From Oscillospiraceae bacterium (GTDB lineage Bacteria > Bacillota > Clostridia > Oscillospirales > Oscillospiraceae): a stretch of DNA of 64,000 bases. Each line of letters starts with the position of its first letter. Position 1 is the first letter of the stretch. The position numbers and the translations under genes were made by a program. The notes below the pieces were generated by a model that was not told the DNA's origin, made no database searches, and worked only from the letters and a program-made list of their open reading frames with translations. This document shows positions 52,542 through 62,234 of this stretch, piece by piece. Where the stretch lies: positions 1-64,000 of the forward strand of contig JAETSB010000008.1 of the NCBI GenBank assembly GCA_021769865.1. The letters are read 5' to 3'.

Positions 52542-53269
52542 CCCGGCAGGAGTTTTTAGACCAGGTGCTTTCGTCCCTGGGGCGGCTGACGGCGGAGGAG
52601 CGGGAGAACGTCCGCCGGGAGCTGGAGGAGCACGTGGAGGACCGGATGGAGGCCCTGCTGGAGATGGGCTGGGACGAGGAGCTGGCGGAGTCCCGGTGCT
52701 TGGAGGCCATGGGGGACCCGGCGGAGATCGGCCGGGAACTGGCGAGGCAGTACCGGGGAAGGGGCTGGCTGTGGATTGGCCGGGCGGCGGTGCTGCTGAC
52801 CGTGGTGCTGTGCGTCCAGGCTCTGCTGGGGATCGGCGTCCTGTTCAACGCCTGGGACGGCTTGGTGGTTCGGACCCTGCGTCCGCAGATCACCTCCATG
52901 CTGGATGAGGTGGAGGCCGAGGCGCAGGTGGACCTGCGGATGGACATCGGCAGTGACGTGCTGCGGGTGGTCCGGGTATCTGTTGGGGAGGTGGAGAACC
53001 AGCGTGTGGCGGAGATTGCCATGTGCGCCTATGACCGCTGGCCCTTCGGCATTGTGGCGCACAATTGCGAGAACTGGATCACGGTGGAGGGGCTGGGAGA
53101 TGACGTTCGCATTCACGGCGGGCCCGCCAGCAGGACCTATGGCGCGGAGTGCTGGCAGATGTACGCGCTGCCGGCCCCGGAGGACCGGAGCGTCGTGCTG
53201 ACCTATTCGCGCTACGGTGAGACCGCGAGCCTGGAGGTGCCTTTGCCGGAACAGGGGGGAACGGTATGA
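52538..53269 (+). CDS. HAAS-domain membrane protein
   Basis: A 243-residue protein. The first 70 residues form a HAAS-type helical domain (LSSLGRLTAEERENVRRELEEHVEDRMEALLEMG, then ESRCLEAMGDPAEIGREL), which commonly accompanies PadR regulators. One membrane helix (about 76-104) follows and the rest is probably outside the membrane. The HAAS domain may bind the PadR protein, which is inference. It starts within the padR stop (4-nt overlap). Confidence 0.75.
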   Translation: MTRQEFLDQVLSSLGRLTAEERENVRRELEEHVEDRMEALLEMGWDEELAESRCLEAMGDPAEIGRELARQYRGRGWLWIGRAAVLLTVVLCVQALLGIGVLFNAWDGLVVRTLRPQITSMLDEVEAEAQVDLRMDIGSDVLRVVRVSVGEVENQRVAEIAMCAYDRWPFGIVAHNCENWITVEGLGDDVRIHGGPASRTYGAECWQMYALPAPEDRSVVLTYSRYGETASLEVPLPEQGGTV

Positions 53270-53904
53270 AGAGGAAAGAAAAACGTCTGCCCTCCCGGAG
53301 GCGGCGGACGGCGCGGCGGGTCCTCGTTGCGGCGGCCGCGCTGTTTCTGGTGAACCGGATTTTTCTGGTCGGCCTCCTGTTCCCCATCCAGGCTGTCCGG
53401 CGCTGTGAGGAGCGGGAGGACACGGGGCGGACCAACCTGGTCTGCCGGAACTGGGCCCCGGAGATTTACAAAACCGGTCTGGTCTATCTGACGGAAAACG
53501 AGAACGTCACCATGCTCAGCGCGGTTCGCCTGTCGCTTTACGGTTGGATAGAAGTCTATGGTGTGCCTTTGGACTGTACGGTGGAGGGCCCCATCCATGG
53601 CGGTTGGTGGACATTGTACCGAAAAGAGGAACCGTCGCAGTTTTATGTGTTTGGGCGGATCGACGACCCGGACATTGACCGGCTGAACATCCTGTGGACC
53701 ATCGAGGGGGACGGAGATTCGGATATGTGGGTGGTTTCTGACTCCGGGGAATGGATGGAACGGGACGGGCGGCGGTACTTCCTCTGCTCCTTTGGCAACG
53801 CCAATGCCGCCGCTTACAAGTTTCCTTTGGTGGTGGGCTGTGACGAGGCGGGGAAGGAGATTGCCCGGATAGGGCTGGAGCATGGAGTCGTTACCGTCTC
53901 CTGA
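53266..53904 (+). CDS. Hypothetical single-pass membrane protein
   Basis: A 212-residue protein with a very basic N-terminus (KRKEKRLPSRRRRTARR), one membrane helix (about 18-42) and an outside domain rich in beta-strand-like segments and aromatic residues. I recognise no family. It overlaps the HAAS gene by 4 nt and is the last gene of the padR operon, so it probably works with the HAAS protein in the envelope. Confidence 0.7.
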   Translation: MKRKEKRLPSRRRRTARRVLVAAAALFLVNRIFLVGLLFPIQAVRRCEEREDTGRTNLVCRNWAPEIYKTGLVYLTENENVTMLSAVRLSLYGWIEVYGVPLDCTVEGPIHGGWWTLYRKEEPSQFYVFGRIDDPDIDRLNILWTIEGDGDSDMWVVSDSGEWMERDGRRYFLCSFGNANAAAYKFPLVVGCDEAGKEIARIGLEHGVVTVS

Positions 53905-53909
53905 TAACG

Positions 53910-53944
53910 CACCGGGCCGGGAGGCGACGCCTCCCGGCCCGGTG
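53910..53944. terminator. Bidirectional terminator
   Basis: A perfect 16-bp GC-rich stem (53910-53925 with 53929-53944) between the convergent padR operon and the formate channel gene. Confidence 0.85.
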
Positions 53945-53949
53945 TTCGT

Positions 53950-54765
53950 TCAGCCTTTTTTCAAATGCGCGTACCAGAGAAGCGCCGCCAGCCCCGCGCC
54001 CCCCAGGACGTTCCCCAGGGTGACGGGGAGGAGATTGCCCAGGAGAAAGTTTCCCACCGTCAGGGCGCTGAGGTCCACCCCGGCTTCTTGGACTAATTGG
54101 AGATACTGGGGATTTTGAATCGCCAGCAGTCCGGCGGAGATGTAGTACATATTCGCCACGCAGTGCTCAAAACCGCAGAGGACGAAATAGCACACCGGGA
54201 GAGAGGCCCCCATGAGGCGGCCCGCCGCGTCCTGGGCGGAGAGGGCCAGCAGCACCCCTAGGCAAACAAGAATGTTGCAGAAGATTCCCAGGCCGAAGCC
54301 GCTTAAGAAGGGCAGGGCGCACTTTCCCGCCGCCAGGCGGATGGTGTAGACCGCCAGCCCTCCGGCGGAGTAGTTCAGCTGCCCGAACCAGACGCAGCCC
54401 GCCGCCACGAGGAAGGCCCCCAGGAAATTCCCCAGGTAGACGAGGCACCAGTTCCGCAAAAGGCCGGGGAGGGTGCATTTCTTCTCCAGCAGGGAGAGAA
54501 CCAGGAGGCTGTTCCCGGTGAAGAGCTCCGCCCCGGTGACGATGACCATGCACAGGCCGAAGGGGAACAGGAGGCCGGAGACCGTGCGGGCCAGCCCGAC
54601 GTTGTCCAGCCCATGGACGGCGGTGTTGGTGGCGGCGCAGCCCAGGGCGATGAGGGCCCCCGCCAGGACTGCCAGCGCCAGAAGCTTCCCGGCGCTCTTT
54701 TGGGTTTTTGCCGTCCCGGCGGCGGCGTAGCGCTCTAGAAATTCTTTTGGGGAGAGGTAGGTCAT
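53950..54765 (-). CDS. Formate/nitrite transporter family channel
   Basis: A 271-residue channel with six membrane helices and pentameric FNT fold. The conserved GFEHCVANMYYISAG holds the pore His. Others of the family carry formate, nitrite or hydrosulfide. It lies 12 nt after the formate-tetrahydrofolate ligase gene on the same strand, which supports formate as substrate. The AATNTAVHG and GAELFTGN pore loops are present. Confidence 0.88.
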   Translation of the reverse strand: MTYLSPKEFLERYAAAGTAKTQKSAGKLLALAVLAGALIALGCAATNTAVHGLDNVGLARTVSGLLFPFGLCMVIVTGAELFTGNSLLVLSLLEKKCTLPGLLRNWCLVYLGNFLGAFLVAAGCVWFGQLNYSAGGLAVYTIRLAAGKCALPFLSGFGLGIFCNILVCLGVLLALSAQDAAGRLMGASLPVCYFVLCGFEHCVANMYYISAGLLAIQNPQYLQLVQEAGVDLSALTVGNFLLGNLLPVTLGNVLGGAGLAALLWYAHLKKG

Positions 54766-54777
54766 GACCGGTTCCCC

Positions 54778-56451
54778 TTAAAACAGACCGGTGATCCTAC
54801 CGTTTTCGTCCACGTCGATCTTCTCGGCGGCGGGGACCTTGGGCAGACCCGGCATGGTCATGATGTCCCCTGTGAGCGCCACCAGGAAGCCCGCGCCTGC
54901 GCTGACCTTCAAATTCCGCACGGTGATCGTGAAGCCCTTGGGGGCCCCCAGCAGGGCCGGGTCGTCGGAGAAGCTGTACTGAGTCTTCGCCATGCAGACG
55001 GGGAGCGTTCCAAAGCCCAGGGCTTCCAGCTCCGCAAGCTGCTTTTTCGCGGCGGGGGTCAGGACGGCCCCGTCGGCGTGGTAGACCCTTTGGGCGATGT
55101 CGTTGATTTTCTTTTCAATGGAGTCTTCCGTGTCATAGGCAAAGCGGAAGTTGTTGGGCTCCTCGCAGAGGCGGAGGACCTCTTCGGCAAGAGCCGTGCC
55201 GCCCTCGCCGCCCTTGGCCCAGACCTCGCTGAGAGCAACATTGACTCCCAGCTCCCGGCATTTGTCCTCCACCAGCTGAAGCTCACGGGCGGTGTCCGTG
55301 GGGAAGGCGTTGACGGCCACCACGCAGGGCAGGCCATAGACGTTCTTGATGTTGTCCACGTGCTGGAGCAGGTTGGGAAGACCCTTCTCCAGAGCCTCCA
55401 GGTTCTCGGCGTTCAGCTCCGCCTTGGGGACGCCGCCGTGGTTCTTGAGGGCCCGGACCGTGGCCACGACGACAACGGCGGAGGGCGTGAGGTTTGCCAG
55501 GCGGCACTTGATGTCCAGGAACTTTTCCGCACCCAGGTCCGCGCCGAAGCCCGCCTCCGTGACGGCGTAGTCCGCCAGGCGCATGGCAAGGCGCGTGGCC
55601 ATGACGGAGTTACAGCCGTGGGCGATGTTGGCGAAGGGCCCGCCGTGGATGAAGGCGGGAGTGCCCTCCAGGGTCTGGACCAGATTGGGCTTCAAAGCGT
55701 CCTTGAGAAGGGCCGCCATGGCCCCCTCGGCCTTCAGGTCATGGGCGGTGACGGGCCTGCCCTCGTAGGTGTAGCCCACCACCATCCGGCCCAGGCGGGC
55801 CTTCAGGTCCAGGATATCGCTGGAGAGACAGAGGACCGCCATGATCTCGCTGGCGACCGTGATGTCGAAGCCGTCCTCCCGGGGCACGCCCTGCATCCGG
55901 CCCCCCAGGCCGTCCACGATGTTCCGAAGCTGGCGGTCGTTCATGTCCACGCAGCGCTTCCAGGTGATCTTCTTTACGTCGATCCCCAGGGCGTTCCCCT
56001 GCTGAATGTGATTGTCCAGCATCGCCGCACACAAATTGTTGGCCGCGCCAATGGCGTGGAAATCCCCGGTGAAGTGGAGGTTGATGTCCTCCATGGGCAC
56101 CACCTGGGCGTAGCCGCCGCCGGCCGCGCCGCCCTTCACGCCGAAGACGGGGCCCAGGGAGGGCTCCCGCAGGGCCACCAGCGCGTTTTTCCCCAGGCGG
56201 CGGAGGGCGTCGGCCAGGCCCACGGTGGTGGTGGTCTTGCCCTCCCCGGCGGGGGTGGGGTTGATGGCGGTGACCAGAATCAGCTTCCCATCGCCCCGCG
56301 TGCTCTCCCGGAGAAGGCGGGGGTCCACCTTGGCCTTGTAGTTTCCATAGAGCTCCAGGTGTTGGGAGTCCACTCCGGCGGCGGCGGCGATTTCCCCAAT
56401 GGGGCGCATCTGGCAGGACTGGGCGATCTCGATGTCGGACGGAACGTGCAT
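54778..56451 (-). CDS. fhs: Formate-tetrahydrofolate ligase
   Basis: A 557-residue enzyme that makes 10-formyl-tetrahydrofolate from formate, ATP and tetrahydrofolate in one-carbon metabolism and acetogenesis. The ATP-binding P-loop [13 protein letters not shown] spans 66-78, and [24 protein letters not shown] follows. Length is normal. The ribosome site AAGGAGGG precedes the ATG. A formate channel gene follows in the same operon; no other Wood-Ljungdahl genes are in the window. Confidence 0.96.
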   Translation of the reverse strand: MHVPSDIEIAQSCQMRPIGEIAAAAGVDSQHLELYGNYKAKVDPRLLRESTRGDGKLILVTAINPTPAGEGKTTTTVGLADALRRLGKNALVALREPSLGPVFGVKGGAAGGGYAQVVPMEDINLHFTGDFHAIGAANNLCAAMLDNHIQQGNALGIDVKKITWKRCVDMNDRQLRNIVDGLGGRMQGVPREDGFDITVASEIMAVLCLSSDILDLKARLGRMVVGYTYEGRPVTAHDLKAEGAMAALLKDALKPNLVQTLEGTPAFIHGGPFANIAHGCNSVMATRLAMRLADYAVTEAGFGADLGAEKFLDIKCRLANLTPSAVVVVATVRALKNHGGVPKAELNAENLEALEKGLPNLLQHVDNIKNVYGLPCVVAVNAFPTDTARELQLVEDKCRELGVNVALSEVWAKGGEGGTALAEEVLRLCEEPNNFRFAYDTEDSIEKKINDIAQRVYHADGAVLTPAAKKQLAELEALGFGTLPVCMAKTQYSFSDDPALLGAPKGFTITVRNLKVSAGAGFLVALTGDIMTMPGLPKVPAAEKIDVDENGRITGLF

Positions 56452-56641
56452 AGCGGGGCCCTCCTTTGTGAAATAAAAAGGTATGACTTATTTTGGACGA
56501 AATGATGATATCATACTCGGAAGGGAAAGGGAAGTGGGAGATTTCACAAGGAAAGAGGCTTGAGATTCGCCGGCTTCTATGTTATGGTATACATAAGGTA
56601 TCATAAAGAGCGGATAGAGCATAAGGGATAGGAGGAGAACC

Positions 56642-57166
56642 ATGGAGCTTACGGTCAGCGGGCGGCAGCGGCGGGCCGCGCAGGCGGCGAAAACCGCCCC
56701 TCAGGCGGAGAAAAAGCCCCAGGCGGCGGGGAAGACCGCCCCTCCCAAAGCCCGGACCGATAAGGCGGCCTGGTCCCAGGCGGCGCTGTCCTTCCTCCAG
56801 GAGGTCAGCCGCCAGGACATGGAGAGGCAGAGGGAGCTGCTGGAGGCCAAGCGGCAAAAAAACGGGGACTTGGACGCGCTGACCAGGTCCCTGGAGACCA
56901 TGGAGAAATGCCGGAAGATCGCCTCCCGGATCATGAAGGGCGATAAGGTGCCGCCCCAGGACGAGCAGTTTTTGATGGAGGCCGACCCGGATGGGTACAA
57001 GCTGGCGATCGCCTGCCGGGTGCCCAAGGAGAAGCCCAAGGAGTGGGAGTCCGTCCTGGAAGAGGAGGACCGAGAGGGCGGCTCTACCGAGTCCGCCGAG
57101 TCCGGCGAGGCGTCCGCGGAGTCCCCGGAGGCTCCGGAGTCCGGCGGGGAGACGGCAGATTGCTGA
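56642..57166 (+). CDS. Hypothetical helical, acidic-tail protein
   Basis: A 174-residue cytoplasmic protein. The N-terminus is basic and Ala/Lys-rich, the middle (about 40-105) forms a charged helix (SFLQEVSRQDMERQRELLEAKRQKNGDLDALTRSLETMEKCRKIASRIM), and the tail is rich in Glu, Ser and Pro and probably disordered. The KGDKVPPQDEQFLMEADPDGYKLAI segment recurs in clostridial hypothetical proteins in my recollection. AGGAGG precedes the ATG. No function known. Confidence 0.68.
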   Translation: MELTVSGRQRRAAQAAKTAPQAEKKPQAAGKTAPPKARTDKAAWSQAALSFLQEVSRQDMERQRELLEAKRQKNGDLDALTRSLETMEKCRKIASRIMKGDKVPPQDEQFLMEADPDGYKLAIACRVPKEKPKEWESVLEEEDREGGSTESAESGEASAESPEAPESGGETADC

Positions 57167-57177
57167 GAACAGAAACC

Positions 57178-57204
57178 AGGCGGCGGGGAAGTTCCCCGCC
57201 GCCT
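57178..57204. terminator. Bidirectional terminator
   Basis: Arms at 57178-57190 and 57192-57204 pair almost completely around a tight loop, between the convergent hypothetical and histidine kinase genes. Confidence 0.85.
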
Positions 57205-57213
57205 GTTCACGTT

Positions 57214-59766
57214 TTAACGGCGCTCGTTGATGAATTTTTCCAGCAGCCGGGCGACCTCCCGGATGTCGATGGGCTTGGCTACGTGGGCGTTCATGCCCGC
57301 GTCCAGGCATTTCTTGATGTCCTCGGAGAAGGCGTCGGCGGTCATGGCGATGATGGGGATGTCCTTGTCGGGCCTGTCCAGATTGCGGATGGCCTCGGTG
57401 GCGGCGTAGCCTGTCATCACCGGCATGCGCAGGTCCATCAGGACCGCGTCATAGAAGCCCACGGGGGAGGCGATAAATTTGTCCACGCAGATGCGGCCGT
57501 TCTCCGCCCATTCCAGTTCCAGGCCAAGGTCGGAGAGGAGCTCGTTGGCGATCTCCCAGTTCAGGTCGTTGTCCTCCGCCAGAAGGACCCGGAGGCCGGA
57601 GAGATCGGCGCACTTGGCCTCGCGCGGCTCCTCGGGGGCGGCGGAGTTGACGAAGGGTTTGAGCCCATAGAAAAGGGTGGAGCGGAACAGGGGCTTGGAG
57701 ATGAAGCCGGTGATGCCCGCCTCCCTGGCCTCCGATTCAATTTCGCTCCAGTCGTAGGCGGAGATCAGCATGATGGGGGTGTCGCTGCCGAAGCGGCGGC
57801 GGATCTCCTTGGCGGCGGTAATGCCGTCCATATCCGGCAATTTCCAGTCCAGGAGGATGATGTGATAGTGGTCGTGAACCTTGGCCCGGCGCTCCAGCAT
57901 TTCCAGGGCGCCTTCCGCGTTTAACGTCCAATCGGCGTTAACGCCGATGGATTTCAGGGAGGCGGCGGTGCTTTCGCAGAGCTGCTGGTCGTCGTCCACC
58001 ACCAGGAGATTCCACTCCGGGAGGATCATCTCCTCCTCGGGGGTTTCGGCCCGCTGGAGGTCCAGGGTGACGTGGAACTCGCTGCCCTTGCCCAGCTCGC
58101 TTTCCACCTCAATCGTGCCGCCCATGGTGTCCACGATGTACTTGGTAATGGCCATGCCCAGGCCGGAGCCCTCGGTCCGGCGGACCCGGGCGCTGTCCTC
58201 CCGGACGAAGGACTCAAAAATCTTTTCCTTGAACTCCGGGGTCATGCCGATGCCGTTGTCCTTGACGAGAATGTGGGTACGGACGTACTCCTCTCCCCGG
58301 GGGGAGTTCTCCTCGTAGAGGGAGATCTGGATTCGTCCGCCGTCGGGGGTAAACTTCAGGGCGTTGCCCAGGATGTTCAGCAGGACCTGGTTCAGCCGCA
58401 CACTGTCGCAGCAGACATTCTCCGTGGAAATGTCGTGGATGAATACATCAAACTGCTGGTGCTTGGAGCGGACCTGGGGCTGGGCGATGCTGACGATGCT
58501 GTCCATCACCTCCCGCAGGGAGATCTGGTCCATGTTCAGCGTCAGCTTGCCGCTTTCGATCTTGCTCATGTCCAGCACGTCGTTGATAAGGCCCAGGAGG
58601 TGGCGGCTGGAGAGGGTGATCTTCCGCAGGCAGTTCTGGACCTGCTGCTGGTCGCCGATGTTGGCGGTGGCGATGGCCGTCATGCCCACGATGGCGTTCA
58701 TGGGGGTTCGGATGTCGTGGGACATGTTGGAGAGGAACTCGCTCTTGGCCTGGTTGGCGTGGACGGCCTCCTTCCGGGCCTGCTCCAGCTCCGCCATTTG
58801 ATCCCGGAGAATCTTGGAGTACTGCAGGAACACCAGCAGCAGGGCCGCCAGCACCACGGCGCAGCCCAGGAATACCAGGTTCAGCCAGGTGTGGCTGAGG
58901 TCGTTGACGGCCTGGTCCAGCTCGCCGTAGGGCATCACCGTCACCAGGTACCACTCGGAGTAGGGGAGCTTGTTGCACTGGAGGTGCCGCCGCTCACTGC
59001 CGAATTCGAGGAGGGCGGAGTATTCCTCCCCGGCGTCCATGGCGGCCTCCAGCTCCTGGACGTACCGCTCCCCGTTCTTCCCCTGCTCCTCGAAAAGGGC
59101 CTGAATGCGGTCAAAGTAGTTCTCCCGGAAGGCGTCGCCGCTGCGGATGACAAAGGAGCCGTCCCGGCGGATGATGTGAGAGTAGACCAGAGTATTTTCG
59201 CTGTAGAGGGAGAGGGTTTCGGTGATGTAATCGACAGGGAGGCTGGCCACCAGGGCGGTGCAGGTCTCCCCGTTTGACATGGTGTACTCGGCGGAAACCC
59301 CCAGGAGCACGTCCTTCTGGCCGTTGACGGGGGTGGTCACGGCGATCTTGATCTCCCCGGCGTTCATGGAGGCCAGGAAGGGATTCGGGTCCGCCAGGGT
59401 GGGCTTCTCCCCGTAGAGCATGTCAAATTCGCCGCTGCGGGAATAGTAGGCCAGGGATTCAAAGCCCCGAAGCCGGGCGTTGACGGCAAGCTCGTCCCGC
59501 AGCTCCTCCGGGGAGGAGCTGTCAGGGTGAAAGCTGGCCACCAGGGCCTCCACCTGGGACAGGCGCAGTTCAATGACGGAGGCGAAGTGCTGGGTGACCT
59601 TTTCCCCCATGCCGGTCATGTAGGTGGTGCCTACGGCGCTGATGGTCTCAGAGCTTTTCCGGCTCATGTAAAAGGCGAGAAAGGAGAAAATACACACTGT
59701 CAGCAGAAGAACCAGCGCCAGGCTGACAGTCAAAAAGCGTGTGGCGCTGTTCAGCAGCTTTTTCAT
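57214..59766 (-). CDS. Hybrid sensor histidine kinase
   Basis: An 850-residue membrane kinase. Two membrane helices (about 10-33 and 296-315) enclose an outside dCache-like sensor domain. A coiled linker leads to HisKA with His350 in MSHDIRTPMNA, then HATPase (NALKFTPDGG, DNGIGM, GSGLGMAI), and two receiver domains with Asp640 (LLDWKLPDMDG) and Asp778 (LMDLRMPVMTG). ATG at 59766 overlaps the HPt stop by 4 nt; a longer open frame is not used. It should pass phosphate via its receivers and the HPt protein to the upstream response regulator. Confidence 0.93.
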   Translation of the reverse strand: MKKLLNSATRFLTVSLALVLLLTVCIFSFLAFYMSRKSSETISAVGTTYMTGMGEKVTQHFASVIELRLSQVEALVASFHPDSSSPEELRDELAVNARLRGFESLAYYSRSGEFDMLYGEKPTLADPNPFLASMNAGEIKIAVTTPVNGQKDVLLGVSAEYTMSNGETCTALVASLPVDYITETLSLYSENTLVYSHIIRRDGSFVIRSGDAFRENYFDRIQALFEEQGKNGERYVQELEAAMDAGEEYSALLEFGSERRHLQCNKLPYSEWYLVTVMPYGELDQAVNDLSHTWLNLVFLGCAVVLAALLLVFLQYSKILRDQMAELEQARKEAVHANQAKSEFLSNMSHDIRTPMNAIVGMTAIATANIGDQQQVQNCLRKITLSSRHLLGLINDVLDMSKIESGKLTLNMDQISLREVMDSIVSIAQPQVRSKHQQFDVFIHDISTENVCCDSVRLNQVLLNILGNALKFTPDGGRIQISLYEENSPRGEEYVRTHILVKDNGIGMTPEFKEKIFESFVREDSARVRRTEGSGLGMAITKYIVDTMGGTIEVESELGKGSEFHVTLDLQRAETPEEEMILPEWNLLVVDDDQQLCESTAASLKSIGVNADWTLNAEGALEMLERRAKVHDHYHIILLDWKLPDMDGITAAKEIRRRFGSDTPIMLISAYDWSEIESEAREAGITGFISKPLFRSTLFYGLKPFVNSAAPEEPREAKCADLSGLRVLLAEDNDLNWEIANELLSDLGLELEWAENGRICVDKFIASPVGFYDAVLMDLRMPVMTGYAATEAIRNLDRPDKDIPIIAMTADAFSEDIKKCLDAGMNAHVAKPIDIREVARLLEKFINERR

Positions 59767-60125
59767 CCCGCGCTCTCTTTCTGGAAGGCCTGAATCGCGG
59801 CTACGGTCTGGGCGTAATCCGCCCGCACCTCCTCCGCCAGGGCGTCGGCCTCCGGCGTATAGCCGTTCCGCAGGGATTCGCAGAGGCGGCTGCTGGAGGA
59901 CTGGAGCTTGTCGATGCTCAGGTTCTGGCACACGCCCTTGATGGTGTGGGCGGCCCGGAAGGCCTCCCCGTAGTTCTTTTCCTCCAGGGAGCGGCAGAGA
60001 AGGTCATAGCTTCCGTCGGTCAAAAATTTCAGCACAAATTTCTGCACCAGCCGCTCGCTGCGCAGGCGGCCGATGACGTCCTCGTAGTTGCCGTTCATGG
60101 CGGCGTAGCACTCCTGTAGGGTCAT
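59763..60125 (-). CDS. HPt phosphotransfer protein
   Basis: A 120-residue histidine phosphotransfer protein. The phospho-accepting His is H60 in AAHTIKGVCQNL, within a helical bundle. It sits between the response regulator and hybrid kinase genes, overlapping the kinase by 4 nt, and is the likely relay between the kinase receivers and the regulator with c-di-GMP domains. GGAGG precedes the ATG. Confidence 0.9.
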   Translation of the reverse strand: MTLQECYAAMNGNYEDVIGRLRSERLVQKFVLKFLTDGSYDLLCRSLEEKNYGEAFRAAHTIKGVCQNLSIDKLQSSSSRLCESLRNGYTPEADALAEEVRADYAQTVAAIQAFQKESAG

Positions 60126-60143
60126 ATGGTGGTTCCTCCTTTA

Positions 60144-62234
60144 TTATTTAACGTCCTCCTGCGGATCCTCGCCGGCCTCAATGGGGGATATGACGGAGAG
60201 GGTCTCGCGCATAGTTTCGTCGTAAAAACGATATTGGCCCCGGCCGCCCCGCTTGACGGTGTAGAGGGCCGCGTCCGCCGCGTGGAACAGGGCGTCATAG
60301 CCGCCGGGAACCGTGTCCGTCAGGGCCACGCCCATGCTGACGGAGATGGGGAATTGCTCATACTGGCCGCAGAGGGATTGGAAGATGCGGGAGATAACCA
60401 CTTCCACGTCGTCCTTGTATTCCAGAAAGATCAGGAATTCGTCCCCCCCGGCCCGGGCGGCGATGTCGCCTCCCCGGATGCACTGGCGGAGCTTTTCCGC
60501 CAGGTGCATGAGCACCTGGTCCCCGAAGGAGTGGCCATAGGTATCGTTGGCGGATTTAAAGTGGTCCAGGTCGAAGATGACCAGGGCGTAGGTGGCGGCG
60601 GGGCGGGTCTCGATCCGCTCCAGGATGCGCTTTTTGGCGTAGGCGTGATTCAAAAGGCCGGTGAGAGCGTCGTGAGAGGCCATGCGCTCCAGGGCGTTCA
60701 GCTTCATCCGGGAGTCGTGGATGTCGATGGCCTTGCCGATGGCGCCGGTGTAGCGGGGGGGCTCGTCGCTGGACCAGGTGGCCCGGGCCACGATCTGGGT
60801 CCAGCGCCAGGCGCCCTTGTAATTCAGCTTGCAGTCGTACGTCACCACCGGCAGGTCCGGGCTGGTGCTGCGCAGCGCGTCGGCCAGGTTCTGAGCGTCC
60901 GCGGCCTCCATAACCGCCTGCGCCCCGGCGTGGTGGTAGGGGTCCATGATGATCTCCTCCAGCCCCAGGTGCTCCGCGCCCCAGTTGGAGAGGGTGACCA
61001 TGGGCGGGGAAACGGTGTACTCGAACTGGATCTCCTTGCTCATGTCGGCGAAGAAGCTGTATTTCATCCGTTCGTGCTCCAGAAGCTGGAGGGTCCGCTC
61101 GGAGGCGGTGAGCTCCTCGTGACGGCGCATCTCCTGGGCCACCTTCTGCATCTCCCGCCGGTCCCGCTGGGCCGCAGAGTTGCTGCCGCTCATCAGTGTG
61201 GGCAGATCGGGGGCCAGCTCCCGCAGGCAGTCCAGCAGCAGGGGACTGAAGGAGCCGCACTGGCCGGCCAGGATCATCTCCACCGCCTTGTCGTGGGAGA
61301 AGGAGTCCTTGTAGCAGCGCTTGCTGGTCAGGGCGTCGTACACGTCCGCCAGGGCCACGATCTGGGCGGAAATGGGGATATCGTCCCCCTTGAGTCCGTC
61401 GGGGTAGCCCCGGCCGTCCCAGCGCTCATGGTGCCAGCGGCAGATGTCGTAGGCCACCTTCACCAACGGGTCGTCCTGGTGGATGGGGAGGTTTTCCAGC
61501 ATCTCCGCGCCGGCCATGGAATGGGTCTTCATGATGGCGAACTCCTCGTCGGTAAAGCGGCCGGGCTTGTTGAGGATCTTTTCGTCAATGGTGATCTTTC
61601 CAATGTCGTGCAGGGCCGAGGCCGTGCAGATGGTGGAGATGTCCGCGGGAGAGAGCTGGTAGCGGTCCGTCTTCTGAACCAGGTGGTTCAGCATCAGCTC
61701 CGTCAGCGTGCGGACGTTGAGGACGTGGAGGCCGCTCTCCCCGTTGCGGAACTCCACAATGTGGCTGAGAATATCCACCAGCAGAGTGCTGCGCCGCTCG
61801 GTCTCGTAGATCTGCTCCGTGACCATGTTGGCCAGGCGCTTCTGCTTGGCGTAAAGCATAATGGTATTGACCACCCGGCGGTGGACGATCAGCGCGTCGA
61901 AGGGCCGGGAGATAAAATCAGTGACGCCCAGCTCATAGGCCCGCTCAATGTGGCTGGACCCGGTCTCGGCGGAGATCATGATGACGGGGATGTCCTCGAT
62001 CCAGTGGTTCTGGGCCATGACATCCAGAACGCCGAAGCCGTCCATCTGGGGCATGACGATGTCCAGCAGGACCAGAGAGATCTCGGCTCCCCGCTGCTGG
62101 AGCAGGCCCACGCCCTGAAGGCCGTTCTCCGCCTCCATGATTTCATATTCATCGTCCAGCATATCGGCCAGAATGGCGCGGTTCAGCTCCGAGTCATCCA
62201 CAATTAAAATTTTCTGCTTTTGTTCCGTGCTCAA
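60144..62234 (-). CDS. Response regulator with HD-GYP and GGDEF domains
   Basis: A 696-residue protein. A receiver domain (1-120, Asp58) leads to an HD-GYP domain (HD at 209-210, HHERWDGRGYP at 268-278), a PAS-like region (about 400-520) and a GGDEF domain (GGDEF at 596-600). The RGGD inhibitory site lies 5 residues before GGDEF. All catalytic motifs look intact, so it may both make and degrade c-di-GMP. TTG at 62234 is preferred because AAGGAAG lies 8 nt upstream; a GTG three codons earlier overlaps that site. It is divergent from the flagellar genes. Confidence 0.9.
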   Translation of the reverse strand: MSTEQKQKILIVDDSELNRAILADMLDDEYEIMEAENGLQGVGLLQQRGAEISLVLLDIVMPQMDGFGVLDVMAQNHWIEDIPVIMISAETGSSHIERAYELGVTDFISRPFDALIVHRRVVNTIMLYAKQKRLANMVTEQIYETERRSTLLVDILSHIVEFRNGESGLHVLNVRTLTELMLNHLVQKTDRYQLSPADISTICTASALHDIGKITIDEKILNKPGRFTDEEFAIMKTHSMAGAEMLENLPIHQDDPLVKVAYDICRWHHERWDGRGYPDGLKGDDIPISAQIVALADVYDALTSKRCYKDSFSHDKAVEMILAGQCGSFSPLLLDCLRELAPDLPTLMSGSNSAAQRDRREMQKVAQEMRRHEELTASERTLQLLEHERMKYSFFADMSKEIQFEYTVSPPMVTLSNWGAEHLGLEEIIMDPYHHAGAQAVMEAADAQNLADALRSTSPDLPVVTYDCKLNYKGAWRWTQIVARATWSSDEPPRYTGAIGKAIDIHDSRMKLNALERMASHDALTGLLNHAYAKKRILERIETRPAATYALVIFDLDHFKSANDTYGHSFGDQVLMHLAEKLRQCIRGGDIAARAGGDEFLIFLEYKDDVEVVISRIFQSLCGQYEQFPISVSMGVALTDTVPGGYDALFHAADAALYTVKRGGRGQYRFYDETMRETLSVISPIEAGEDPQEDVK

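Noticed and set aside
57214-59931. 905-residue version of the histidine kinase
   Set aside because: The extra N-terminus lies inside the HPt gene; the ATG at 59766 gives a normal membrane helix start and a 4-nt overlap.
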